64,000 nt of DNA, taken from contig JAQFVV010001042.1 in NCBI GenBank assembly GCA_028023455.1, positions 60,656 through 124,655 on the forward strand. The letters run 5' to 3'. The DNA is from Epiperipatus broadwayi. Taxonomy: Eukaryota; Onychophora; Udeonychophora; Euonychophora; Peripatidae. Of the stretch, positions 36,372 to 51,300 are shown piece by piece; the stretch's first letter is position 1; each line of letters opens with the position of its first letter. Position numbers and translations under genes: made by a program. Below the pieces are notes generated by a model. The model saw only the letters and a list, made by a program, of their open reading frames with translations. It searched no databases and was not told the DNA's origin.

Positions 36372-39300
36372 CTAAAAAAAAAAAAAAAAAAATTCAAATT
36401 ATTTTTGATACCCGCTTAAAAATAGTTCCAAAAAAATAAACTGATGCAATAAATTTTGAATATTTTTCAAAAATGAATAATTGTTTGGAAATCAAACATT
36501 ACCTCGTGCTTTCTTAAATCAATTTTAATATTAGTATCGGCAATTGCTGATACTAAATTATCGGGAAATAACTGATATAAAAAATTATCATCTTTACCCT
36601 AAATTAAAAAAAAAGAAAAAGACATATTAATTGCTTGAATCAGAAATAACTAGTAACTAAGACAATCAATACAATAAAAATCATTCAAGATTTATTTTTT
36701 GCCATCAGATAACTTGTAAAACTGTGTTGACTCTTACAAAATGAGATTTTAAGATGCCTACTATGAAAAAATAAATTTCAATGAGTCCAGGATCTCAACA
36801 ATCTGTATAAATTATTGATTTGCAGACTTTTATACAATTATTTATGAAACTTACATTAACAAAATATATATATAAAAAATCAATAGCTATTAACAAACTA
36901 TAGAAAGTAATCATTCTGTCCTCACAAGGGTTGTTAAACAGAAGTGTTCAATCTGCAAGGATACTCTAGTCCCAGCCACAAGATAGAGCATCCATCTTAT
37001 TTCCGAACTCAAATGCGTGAATTTATAAATCATTCAATTAAAATTCATTTATTTTTAATATTATTATTAGCATTTCTGAAATTTTAAATTTACTTTATGC
37101 CAATATTAAATGATGTTAAATTACATAATATTTGATAAATTTTACGTGTTGTGTTTTAGATTGTAACAACCTATAGTGTAACGGTCAGAAAACGTGTGAC
37201 TCGTAAACATAGTGCAGAATTCGACCACTATACAGAACAGCAGCACCATCGAGTAGCGAAGCCACCAGTGGTACTGAGTTCGAACATAGTTTATCGGTTC
37301 CACAATACAATCCACGAAACAATGCATCTGATGCGACATTAGTAAATATTTCCTTAGGCACGGTGGTCAGGGATATGCAAGAGACTCATGATTTTCTCGA
37401 GTTAGCCCATAACCAAACTAATATTAATTAAACATTCATATTTACAAAATTGAGGAAATATTATATAGAATGGGTATCGAATAAATGAAACGTAACTGCA
37501 GACATATAGTTTAAAATTATTTATTAACACATTTTAATAAGATCATTTACTAACAATATTTATGGATTAAAAGCTTCAGTAGTGGGATTTGCGACATGAT
37601 TATATTTTAAAGAATACATTTATTTATTTAGACATTATTTTATATTGAGGATTTCAGTAGTGGTATTTCCGATACTGAAATGTTTACAAAAGGAATTCAC
37701 TTATTTGAAGGCGTAATCTAGCTACCTAAAATTCTCGAGTAAGTATTTCTAATGCATGCCTTGGGGAATTTACACCTTTGCAAGGCAAGAGTCTAAAGTA
37801 TGGGTTATAAGAGTAATGGCAGACATATATTTATTTAATTAAAATATTTATTTATAACTAAGGGCAAACATTTATTTGAGAGTGAATTACGAAGATAATG
37901 CAGAGGCGGAGTGATATATAAAGTAATAAAATTAAGTAAAGGAACACGTGGTACGCTTTAGAAAGGTGATATGGAGTGGCAGTATATTGAAACTGCAATG
38001 CCGTGAATGGGTTTATAAGAGTATCGGGCTGGTCTCTGCCTCAGCCCGACAAAGTAAGGTGTCACATAAGCATAACCAGGGACAAGCGGTCCGTGTCGCA
38101 GTTTTGCCAGCTGGCTGCATGACATTGTCAAATCCTACGGGAGCACCCATCATGCCCGCTTGTGTAGGACGACTGGGGTTAATTTCAACCCTGAAGAATC
38201 CGGAATATTTACGGCGGAATACATCATCGCGTCTATAAAATGTAACACAGGTATAAGTATAAACGATTATGGTAAGATTTAAATAGATTTCTAATTCGGC
38301 CCTACATTATCAACAGTTACTAAAGAACGTTGGTGACTCTCAAAGAAATGTGATTTTCTAGAATTATTCATTAGATTTAATAAATACAAAACATATATAA
38401 ACTGGGAGTTATTACAACTAATATGCCAGCCATTTGCAAAGTAGTAGACCCTGCATTACAATAAATGATGCACTGAATGCATGTCGATTTATATGAAAGT
38501 GAAGTTATTAAGGAAATAAGAATGTCAGGCTGGTCTCTGCCTCAGCCTGACGAAGTACATATTAATGAAAATGTGACACGCATTCACTGTTTCAAATGAT
38601 CATAGATTTAAACTTTGAAAATTGAGATAATTATGAGCATGCACTAATTAAATAATAAATATAGATAAAATGTAGATTTTAAAATACGCACCCAAGATAG
38701 AATGAGGTAAGCTAGATTAGTAGAAAAATTTACACATTAAGTTAATTATTCAGTTTTAGTTATACATATGGTAGTTTTACATCTTATAATTTAGATAAGT
38801 AGTATGAAGAAGAGCTATAGCATATTATTAGAGTACTCTAGAGTTTGAACACAGACAGGTACCTGTTTTATAAGAAGTTTTCTGATTCCATTAGTTTAGC
38901 AGCAAAAAGTTCACGAGTGGCAATTCTTTCTTGTATTTAGATATTCATTTAATTTCATGGCAGCAGCAGCTTTCTCATTCATTTCAGGCAGCAGATCTTC
39001 ATGGTGAATTTATGACGGGCAATGAAAGTTCGGCATCCGATAGGCCATCTCCCGATGGAGAATAATCTAGGTGCTTTACTCGGTCATACCTTGGCAGGAA
39101 CAAATTATTTTTATATTTTTGGAGACTCTCAGTGATCGAGAGCAAAGCTAAAGTTTTAAGTGAATGTCTCCAGCAAGTCTAAGATGGCATCCTTTCTTAT
39201 CTTGATCTCTCACATTTTTTGTTAAGATATTTTAGGTTCTACTTAATCTGCCCTGAGGATAATCAACACATTTTGTTGGTTTTTAATTAAAGAAAGCTGC

Positions 39301-42300
39301 CGTTCTATTGTTTACATTTTACATTTACTAATTATACTTTGGGGAATTTTTCTTTAATTAATCTATTATCTATCACTGACCGATGCTTTTCAATTTCAAA
39401 GACAAAAAGGAAACATAAGATTATTTTAACTTTTAATTAAATATTACATCAGATTTTTTTTAGAATTATTATTAAACGAAATTTAAACAAAGCAATAAAT
39501 ACAAACTTTATAATGCAAAATAAATGATTAAAATTATACAAAATTATGTAACTAAAAGAAATCTAAATTATACTATTTTATCCCTATTTATTGCCTTTAA
39601 TTTGAGATCGAAATGTGTGCGTGTTTATGCTGAATTCTACATATATTTATACATTTTAATATTGCTACATACACAATTCGATACCAAAAAGTTTAAATTT
39701 GGGCGGGATAGACCGGTCAGTGAGAGACGACAAAAAAAGGTGAAACTTAAGATTCGAATACGAATCTTACTGTTTCAATAGAAAGGTAATCATCCGTTCT
39801 TCACAAACACCGTTAAACAATGGTGTTCAATCTGCAAGAATACTCTCACCCCAACCACTAAACAGAGACTTTAAGGAAATAAGAGTGGACATCTTATTTC
39901 AAACTCAAATGTAATTATATGAGCCAATCTTAAGTGTCTAAAGTAAATAATGTTTATATTTTGAGAAAATAAAATTCAATAGTTAAGACAACTTTTAAAA
40001 AAGTGACAAATCTATTGCAAGTCTAAATAAATAATTTCACTTTCAAATATTTGAATGTTTAATTATTAATGTAATTGTACTATTATTTATAAAAATCAAA
40101 CAATTATTCTTTAAGTATGAAATGATTAAGCTCGTTATTTTGCGATATATACTTTAATTCAAAGATGATATGTTATGTTTAATCTTTAAATTAAATAATA
40201 TACCAAAAGTAGAAAAGTTTAATAATTTCATACTCAAAGAATAATCAATTGATGCTTTTAAATAAAATATGAGTGTTCTGAAAGTGAAACTATTAATTTA
40301 AACTAATATAAATTTATTCAGACATATAAAAAAAAAATAGTAATACAATATTTACTAATGTAAAATGCCCATGGTGTTTCTTGATTTTAAACACAGAAAT
40401 AAAAAACCAATTAACTCACCACACTGGCTAATGTGTGTTGGTGAGCAGCATATCCATGTTTGTATACTATATGAATAATCACATAGTAATAATAGTGGCA
40501 ACAACAAGAACATATGGAGTGGGTATTTCTTTAAGGCCTCCAAGAGGAATTAATGACTCTCTGTTCAGTTAACTGAATTCCAAGAAATTATAAAAGACCT
40601 ATAAAGAGACTACATGTGAGATGGATGGATTAAATAAGAAGTGTGCTGAAATAATGAGAAAAAGAGGGGCTACAGAAGATGGATTGAACTTGGAAAGACT
40701 TTCATCCTACAATGGATCAATAATAATTGAATATGATGATGATAAATGTAAAATACCAATTGCTTTTTACATAAATATTTTTCCATAGTTTTTATATTTA
40801 TATTGTTCAGATGCCTTAATTAATTGATCAATTATCCACCGTATCACCATCTTTATGTCTACACAAAGCTGTTTATATACTTTAACTTTTTAATTAATTA
40901 ACCTAAGAGAGTTTATCAAAATATATATTTTAAAAATACTAAACCCCCCCCCCCCAACAATTTTCTTTTCTTTCAAATTAATATCATCTATGTATATTAT
41001 TTAATAAAATATAAAATCTATATTTTTAAATCTAAGAAAATGTAATTGTCAGATCTTTTGAATCTTGTCTTTAAAAGAATTTTTACTTTTTTTAATTATA
41101 TACATACATACACATATTACATTGATTTTTCTCTTCATTTGTATTTGTAATTCAAATTTGCAAATGTTTGTTCATCTATGTAATGAAGTGTTTTCTTTGT
41201 TCTTTATAATCTAATGCTAGATGCACTTTTGGTGAAATTCACCATACTTCACCGAAAGTGCACTTTGCATTAGGTTATAAAGAAGAAACCACTTCATTAC
41301 GCAGATGAACAAGTGTTTGCAAATTTGAATACATACAAATATATTATTTAAAATATCATTTACATTTAGTTTTCTTTTCAAAAATAGTTCGTAATTTTCA
41401 ATATATATAAATGAATATACCAAACTTCTTTATAATGGCCTTTTGAAGGACAGTCGAAAAATAAAAATACAAATTAATAATAATAAATATAAATCCTCCA
41501 TATTCCGAACAATTCCAAAAATTAAAAAAATACTAAAAATAAAAATAAAGAAAAGAGAATAAGATTAAATAAGAATAATACTAATAAAAAGGTAATTTAT
41601 ATTGGTTTCAATATATCAAAATATTTGTTTGTTAAAGTTAGAAAATTATTTAAAATGATTAATAAGAAATATAATGTTTTCATTTATCCCATTTATAAAA
41701 TGAAAAAAAAGTTAAGTTTTTTTAATTAATAAAATTAGGTAGTGTAATAGTTTAGAAATTATGAATTCGGTTACATAATAAAATGTTTGAATTGTCTTAA
41801 AAATAATATAGAGATGTCATATGTTGGGACTACAAAAAATATATTAGAAATTACATTAAAACAGCATTTAAGTGATAAAAATTCTGCTATTCATAATCAT
41901 ATGAATAAATTTAAATGTAAAGTTTTTGAAGTAAGACCTTTAGAATGTATAAAATCATACCATGAAACAATAATAAAGGAAGAATTTACATTAGTGAAAT
42001 TAAGCCTAAATTGAATAGAATGTTAATAGAAAAGAAAATAATAGATCTGTTAATTAAGTGGTTTTAAGGTATTTTTAGATGGGGATATAAATGTAAAAAA
42101 TTTGATAAAGTTTTGAGATTGTTTATAATAGAAAAGAATTTGAGGTAAAGAGTATTTTTTAATTTTTGGAATTGTTTGGAATATGTGATATTTATATTTT
42201 TCAGTAGTCCTTGAAAAAGACTATTATAAAATAGTCGAAATGTTGTTGTGTAGATATATTTTTATAATAGTCATATAAAAATCAAGATTTAAAAAGAAGT

Positions 42301-45300
42301 TTGGTATATTCATTTATATATATGGTTCTAGTAAACTATTAACTGTGCAGCCTTTGGTGGCGCTGTTTCTAGTTAAAAACAGAGCGTTATAACATTACCG
42401 GGCCGCTAGATTTTTTTTATCTAATAGATCGTATTTTGACATACGGCTGTAATTTTTTTTTTTAATATTTAATATATTGTTGTTGTTTGTTTTGGACATA
42501 ATTTTTTTTTTTAATATATTGTTGTTGTTTGTTTTGGACATAATTATTTTTTTGGTTTTCATTTGATAAATTTCAAACTATAAAGGAGACTTTGACCTTT
42601 TTTTTTTTGATCTCAAAAGTACATAATTTTTGACATACGCCTTTATTTGGGGGAGGGGAGTTCCATTCTAAATCTACTGTTTCTTTTTTACAGACGTCTT
42701 TTATTTTTTTGTTTTGGATTCGATACATTTCAAAGTAATAAGGGACAGTTTTAACTTTTTTTTGGAATATCTCAAATATATACAATTTGCTTTACATACG
42801 ACTTTCTTTTTTTGTTGTTGTTATTTAAAATGAGAATCGACACTTTCTTTTTGAATTATGTTAAAAATGAGGGGGTTTGCTGTTGATTGATTTAGCAACA
42901 AAAAATTCAAACCTGTCCGACAAACTCCGCCTCAGATGTCCGTATTTGCTTATAAACGAAAAGAATTGTTTGGTATTTTATCTTACATTTATAAATACGG
43001 GGGTTTTTTTTTGGTCGGCGTGTTTTGATTTTTTTGTTTTTTTTTAATAATAACAAATAAAATGGGGTTTTGATTTTTTTTTTTTAATAATAATAAATAA
43101 AACGGAACTTCTTTTTTCTCTTAGATTTATAAATACGAGGGGTTTTTTTTTGTGTCGGCGGGTTTTGATTTTTTTTGCTTTTTTTAATAATAACAAATAA
43201 AACGTCCAAAACAAAAAACAAAAACTCAATCGCGGTATTGTTTTTTTAACACAAAAAATATTTATGTTAACTGGTTTTGTTACATTCTGTAGGATTTATT
43301 GATTTATATTTTTTAAGAGTCGTACAAGTTTGTTAAAGATTTTTTGTTTTCATAACAAATAAAACGTCCGGTATTTTGATTCTTTTTTAATAACAAAAAT
43401 TAAGCTCGGGTTCATTTTTAAAATCTACTTAACATGCTGTTTATTGATTTAAAACAACAACAAAAAATCTCTTTTTGCTTCTAAATGGAACGAATAGGTA
43501 TGTCAAAAGAAGAAGTATTTTTTTTTTTTAAAAAATCAATCAATCAAAAGATGTCCAACAAACTACGCCGCCCCTTTTTAACACTGTCATTCTGGGTGTT
43601 AATTACATGATTTACAGATCAAAATAATCGCAAACAAAACACAAATTCTTTCCAGAAAATAAATTTATTAACCACATATGATTGAACTAAATCAACTGTA
43701 ATGAATGGCAGGATGTTTTGGGCTTGCAAAAATGCAACTGCCTCACTTTCTCTGTTTGGGACGTCCCACAAATATAATAACGTGGTAGACATTTTGTTCT
43801 TCTTTTTCAACTCTCGTCCGAGTCACGACAGAAACGGTATTTTTCCGCAAACAACTCCAATCGTCTGCCAGAGAGCTTGAGAAATTGTATTTTGTCTTTT
43901 TTGACCCCCAAAAAAGCCAAAAAATAAAATTTTGACAAATATCAATAATACGCTGAAAATTACTAGTACGCAAAAATCTTTCAGTTGGGAAATACAGAAA
44001 ATAATAAACATCAACAAATAAACACTTGAAAAAGATGACAATGCTCACACTCTCATCTTAAATTCTAGCGACAATACAAATTCTGTCAATATGCATAGGA
44101 ATTCAACCCGCAATGAAATCAACGGCAAACTATATGATCATAGTATTGTTAGTAGGTATAGTGTTATTAAACGCGGAAGAATTGGCCGCGTATTATAATC
44201 ACTACATACAATCTACTCGTATATTAATCATCACTCGTATATTAGCCGTAGGTTCGGCCGCGAAAGCGGTATAATTCTGTGTTTTTACATAGAAACACCG
44301 CCACCAAAGGCTGCACAGTTAATAGTTTACTAGAACAATATATATTATTATGATTAGTTGTTTAAAATAATGATTCTCAATGAGAGTATAGCTACCCCTC
44401 ATATAAATGATTTAAAAATTTTAGGGCCTTAAATTTATAAAGAATTTTTTCAGCATAACACAGTCAATGTTCTCTTTTATTAGAAATATAAATAAATAAT
44501 TACTTTTTACAAAATTTTCTTAATTTTAAGAAAAGAAAAAAAAAATTTTTTTTTTAAAATCAAGTAATAAGATTTGTAACTATAAAAATTAATAGGAAAA
44601 TCATTTTTTAAAAATTCCAAATTCCTAAAAACTTCATGATTTTTACAGATAGAATAGTTATTTAAGTCAATTGTAAAAATAATATATATATATATTTAGC
44701 AAAGTTTCTGGCAAAAATAATTTTCACTTGCACTATTTTCAATATATTGCAGTAAATATTTCTGATTTTAAAAAAAAATCCAATTTAAATGAATATTTTC
44801 TTAAATTATCATATAGTACCTCATTTCTATTGCATTATTTTTGTTTTATAGTGTTTCCCTGCCCCTTAATTATCTGAAACATTTCTAAAAATTTTATGAT
44901 TTTTGCTGCTTAAGAATTACTGATATTTTTTAATAAGGAAAATTAAAAGCAAATTTACAAGGTTTGGAAGAGTACAATATATAAATAAAAAGAAATTAGT
45001 AAAATAATTTAATCGAATTATATAAAGAAGACAATAAACATGGTAGGCTAGAAAAGTTTTATAATGTTTAAAATTAATAGACAGTGAAATTATTTGTGTA
45101 TTAATATAAAAACATGAGAACATTTATTATAAATAGTGGAAAAAGAGGATGGATAATTTACTTAAAGTAAAAGAAGATAAAATTATGGAAAACGAATATG
45201 AACCAAAAAAAAAAAGTTTAACATTATATATAAATAAAAAATATATAAAATATGAAAGGATGTTAAAAACAGGCAAAACTCTCCATATTGTAGTGCCGCC

Positions 45301-48300
45301 ACTCAGTGCAAGCCAGATTAATCAATAAATGCCAGAAGGCTTGTGCATAAAATTCCTATCTAATGCCTATTCATCCAATATCCCCAGAGTAGTTTCTAGC
45401 TTGTGGCTTTCATCAGTGAGGAGCCTTGGATCTGAGAGCATTATAGTATGGAGAGTTTTGCCTGTTTTTAACAGCTTGAGCAAGCATAAGAAATGGTGAT
45501 CATGTGATGTTTAGTGGTTTAATGAAAGGATGTTCAATAGACATAGAGAAAACATTTTAATTTAATCAAAGAGTAAGATTTTAAATGGGAAGGAAGAAAC
45601 ATAAGAATTTGGATTGTAGATATCAGTTATAGGAAGATGAATGGGAGATAATTTATTTTTTGAGAGTAGTATAAAAAATGATGAGGACAAATTGATTCAA
45701 GAGTGAAAAAATTAAAATTATTATTTTTGATTACATCATTATAAGAAGAACAAGAAATTTGACAATAGGATTTTTCAATCAGCCTTTATTAAAATAACAT
45801 ACAATGATAATATAAAAATACAGCAATAGTTGATTACAGAGTGGAAGTAAGCAACAGGAGGGAATAAGTTGAGTCTCAGAGAGATGAACATGTCCAGAAT
45901 CTAAATCTTAGGCCCAGACTCAAGATTTATATACAAACACTTCTGGTTTCATTTAAAAAGCTATTTTGCATGATTTACTATATTATTTAGATTGTTATTA
46001 TAATATTTAAACAGCATTAAACTGTTGCACATGCACTTTAGATTTTTAAATATAAAATGAATGAATACTAACACTTCAACCACATGATAAAGTCTTTGGA
46101 AAAGATAGAATTGTATATTCAAAAAAATTTAAATAAATGTGTAAGCATGATTAAAGGACCAGCACAATTAGGGGGAAATGGATATTGTTAGATTATTAGA
46201 AAGTTCAGTGTTATAATTTTAAAAATAGAAGAAAGGGATTATTATTATTGTTTTTTTTAATAGATTATTTGTAAATATATATATATATTATGAAGGGAAA
46301 AAAGGACTGTAATAAGTTTAATCATTTTTATATTCATATATGTATTTTACTAATTATATTTAATGTATGTATTTTAATAATTATATTTATTGTAATGTAA
46401 TGTAAATAAGATCCATTGAGGGGAATTGCTGTAGGATAATTGGGTTTCTCTGGCAATTGTGGCTGAGAGATTCCTGACTCCAAAAAAGGAGAAGGCATAG
46501 TGGATTACATGTGACTGTGTAAAAAAGAAACATCTTGAAAAAATTCCATTAAGGAATGAAAACCGGATTGATGTATTAAATAATATTTTTATTTATAATG
46601 AATTGACTATTTCAATTTTGTATTAAATTGATTATTTTTAATTTTATATATAGAAGGCAACATTAGGGACAAATTTTAACATTGGAATTTGATCATTTAA
46701 AGTATACCTGGAGAAATAGCGCTACCATGAAAAAATAGTACTATTATTTTATAACAGAACATGACATTCTAACAATTCCTTCATATCAACTTATTTCTTT
46801 TTGCTAATTATTTTTTAGTACTGAAATGCAATAGACTGATTATTTATTATAACTTGATGCAAATATGGATTGCTATCCTATAGCCAGCAGATTACTTAAA
46901 CATCAGAAATGGCATCAACAGTATTTAATTGAATATGAAAAATTTGCTATTCTACTTATATTAAAAATGAATATTATCATAAAATGAATATTTTTGAAAC
47001 CCTAAACTCAAGAAAATATAATAGTTGCTGGAATGATTAAATAAGTCTACACAAAATCAGTAAAATAGTTTCATGATTTTTACGCATAAACACAAGACAT
47101 TGTAAGTCGAACAACATCAGACAAAAATTCTTATATGTGAAGTTATTAGAAAGATGACAGAGCAAAATACAAAGAATCTAATTTCTTCAGTTGTACAGAC
47201 GAATGTTGTTCTTTTTAGGAAAGTTAAGTAATGAACTGAAATTAACTAATTTTCATTAAAACTAGATGAAATACTAAAAAAAAAAACGTTTTAAAATCAG
47301 CCAATTTATAAATTAAAATGAATAATATAAAAAAGTTTTAGAAAGTAGTCTGTTTTCTTTAAAAAAAAATCTACTGTTGACTGACTTGAAAAATTCATAT
47401 TGATTTGCTCCTCTTAACACTAACACATATATCAAAACATCACATAATCTGAATTCAGATCTATGATGACTATACAAGTGAATAAGCTTGGGTTGAAAAC
47501 ATTAGTGCTTTCATCTTGACTCCTAGTTTTATAGTTAACCAAATAGTAAAAAGTAGTTACTGGAGGGTTGCATTAGATCTTAAGATCTAAGTGCAAGGCT
47601 CTCCAATCCAAGGCTCCTCACTGATGAAAGCCACAAGCTAGAAACTAGTCTGAAGATAGATAGGGATTTTATGCACAAACCTTCCTGCATCCATTGATTA
47701 TGAAAGCTTGCACTTGTTGGCATTAGTGTATGAAAAGTTTTCTACTGTCACTAACATATATATATATACATACATTATTAAATTCTGTTTTTCGAATAAA
47801 TTAAAAAGCTTAACTCTCAGATAAACATCTCAAAAGATCATTATATTCTGTTTAAAAATTATGCAGTATACTTTTGGAAACATCTCAGACTAACTGATTA
47901 TATATATATATAAACATAAGTGGACAGTCCTCATGATATAAAAGCTGTCCAACTTATTGGGCAAGCTCAAGAACTAAGGTTTGAATCTGGGTCAGTTAAA
48001 ACTTGAACATTTTTTCAGCTTCCAAACAGATTTAAGATATTTAATGTTAATCAATAAAAGGATAACTAAAAAAATAAATCAAGGATGGAAAACTTAAAAC
48101 CACTTTCACTGGTCCTCTACAACAGGAATCTCAAACTCGCTGATATAAAGGCTCCCCTGGAATATCTAAAAACAACTGAAGCCCTCAAAAGATAAAAACT
48201 CTAGAGACATAATACTGTTATTATACAATTTTACTGAATTTATATTTAGTTTATTTAAATAATTTTCCTATTCATATTTTTAAAATACAAATATTACAAA

Positions 48301-51300
48301 GATCATAAAATATAGAACACAAAACTTATTAATAATAATTGGAATAAAAATTGAATAATACAACAAGAGATTTTGTGATGGATATGTTTGAATATTGCTT
48401 CACAAAAAAATTAATATACCAATTCTTAATTTTTTTTCCAGCGTTTCTATTGATAAACAAGATCTATGCTTATTTTTAATTAATAATAGTAATCAAAATG
48501 CAGTTTCACAGAGATATGTGGATGCAGACAGAACCAGAATATTTAAGACTGTGTTTACAGATAAAGGCTGTTCTTTTGCCACTGGATTCAAAATTCTGAC
48601 AAATCCTTATTACAAAATCCTGATTCAAAAGTTGAATTTGCTTTCAAATCAACTAATTCTTTTGGAGACGATCACGGGAAACTGTTTAATTGTAAGAAAG
48701 AAACAAATCAAGCATATTTTTTATTTTCATTTAAGGAAGAAAAATATTTAAAAAAAAAAAGTAATTGGATTTATGATGCGATTAATTATTACTCTTTTAC
48801 TTTCTGTTGCTTATAAATTATTTTCTTCAAAAAAATTCACACAGAGAAGCAAATATTTCTGTATTATTTTTTCTAAAACTTTTTAACCATGCCCCAAGTT
48901 TATTTTGAAATGTTTGAAATTTTGTGTTTAAGATTAATATATTGGTACTTTTTCCTTGCAGAAAAAGATTCAATTTGTTTATGTTTTCGAATTTTGATCA
49001 GAAAAAATGCCAGTATGGATTTTTTACCGAGAGGAAAAGTTTGTAATTCATCTTTTAATGTTCAAATTCTTTTCAGAATTTTACCAAAAGATAGCCATCT
49101 TACTTGTATGATATAAAAGGTATTCATAATTACAGACCGTCTTCTGACATAAAATTCAAAAGATTTTTGTATTAGTGGTATTACTTTATCTGTAATTAAA
49201 TATTTAAATACAAGTATATTGCAGAAATATCTAATAACTTTACTAAGCGATTCTTCCATACATTGAAATACTAGCTTTTCTCTGTGGATAAAGCAATGAA
49301 CATACGTCTTGTATTCAGACAAACCATTTTTAATTCTTCTATAAATTCTGAAATTCTGCCGGTCATGGCTGCAGCTCCATCAGTAAAAATCCTAATGCAC
49401 TATTGCTATTCAAGCTCATTTTCTACAGTCACCTTTTCAAACATATCTCTTCCTTTAATTATACCGGAAAGATTTCAGAAAACAACAGATCTTCATGAAT
49501 TTTCAAATTGTATAGGTATTTGATAAAATACTTAAATTAGCATCACACATATTGTTAGTTGATTCATCAAGTTATATGGTAAATATAGTACACTGCTTGA
49601 TTCATGATAATGTAAACATGATATTATTGGTATTGCTATCTATTCTTTTAATTGTACTATTGGACATAGAAATTTTTTTTAAACGGTTTGATATTTCAGA
49701 ACCATGGATAGTTTTTCAAATTTTTACTGCTGCTAAGACAAAATCTTTTCCAATTGTAAGTAAAATATTTTTTTGTATTAGTAATTAATAATACAATTTC
49801 AAAAGAAGCTTTTACTAATTTGTCATTTAATTTAGTGTGCACTGAAGAAAATTTAGTTTCTGTTTTAATTCTTTGGCCTTTCAAAAAATTTCATTGTATT
49901 ATTCTTAAATCCACAATGCACACCATTGCGATTTCCAGATTTCATATAATCATTTGACAACTATTTCCAGCAGATTACACACATAGGCTTTTGTGGATCA
50001 CTATATGAAGACATAAATGCATATTTCAAGTAAAAAAAGATCATTTAAAAAATTTTTTTACATGTCGTTTTCTGCCTCTTGCCAACAGGTGTTAAAAATG
50101 AAGTAGATAGTTTCTGCCAGTTCTGGTAAAATATAAGACCTGTAGCTTGCAACTTGGATTTTTTTGTAACTTCATTGCTTTGACTGACTGATTTCTACAA
50201 ATACATTAGTTTTTATTAACCATTTATTTATCTCAAGGTTACATTTTTATTGAAGACTTATCAAACAAACTAGAACCAGTGATACTCATTACAAAAACAA
50301 AATTATAGTGCTGATATCTATGAATTGTAAAATAAACAGTAATTATATGTTCACACTATATAGGACAATATGAACATTTTCACATTAAAATTTCAAAAAT
50401 ATATCTTTATATAAAAATAAATCTAATTATCTACTTCTAATTTAAAAATATGTGATTTATTTTCTGGCTCTCCATGACAAGATCCACGGGTCCCAGTTTG
50501 AGAAGCTCTGCTCCATGAAACTGTTAGAGAGGTTTTTGCCCTAAAATGAACTATTTAGGTTGTTTTGCCTTTACAAGCACAACTGAGATCATAAAGAACA
50601 TTTCACTCAACTATCATATGACAATAATTACCTGATCAATTAGAATATTTAATGCTGGTCCTTTATATGATTTGATTAAATGACAGGCATCATAGTCCTA
50701 TAAAGAAAAATAAAATGAGAATAGCATTTAGAAAGCAACACTTATTTGTTAAACAAAGAATAAAGTTTTTTTATATCATTTCAGATTTGAATAATCATTC
50801 TCTCTTTAAAAAGAGAAGTGATTTTAAATTGCTTAAACAGCCATTTTGATAAATTACTATGAATAACTGTAAAACAATGAACAAAACAAACAAAATAAGT
50901 CTACTAACGTTTACAAGAAATCATATCAGAACATTACACTACAATAAAAAATATTTAATTTCAAAATGAATGATTCACATTTTTTATTTAAAATAAATGG
51001 TACTACTAATGAAATTATAATACACACACACACACACATTGAAAAAAATTATTTACATACTTGCCAAAGTTTTGTATCTTCTCCTAAATAGTTGGAAAAA
51101 GCTTTTTTCCCCCAATCACATTCTATTGGATTGCAGATTGGTGCAAAGGCTGAGACACTAACATACTTGCCAGGATTTTTAAGAGCACAAATCAAAGCTC
51201 CATGACCACCCATACTGAAAAACAATATATATAATGCATATGTTTAAATTGTGGAAATATATAAAAGGTGCTTCATACAGGCACCAAAACAAAAAGTGAG

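Noticed and set aside
37948-38238. 96-aa frame as a real gene
   Set aside because: No domain, no splice context, and it lies in a repeat-bearing island; not enough support.
43743-44048. 101-aa frame on the - strand in the 2-kb element
   Set aside because: Overlaps in another frame the more protein-like [13 protein letters not shown] start; no recognisable domain.
48395-48751. 118-aa open frame on the + strand
   Set aside because: It is the antisense shadow of the hAT transposase C terminus, which reads sensibly on the - strand (STYLCETAF).
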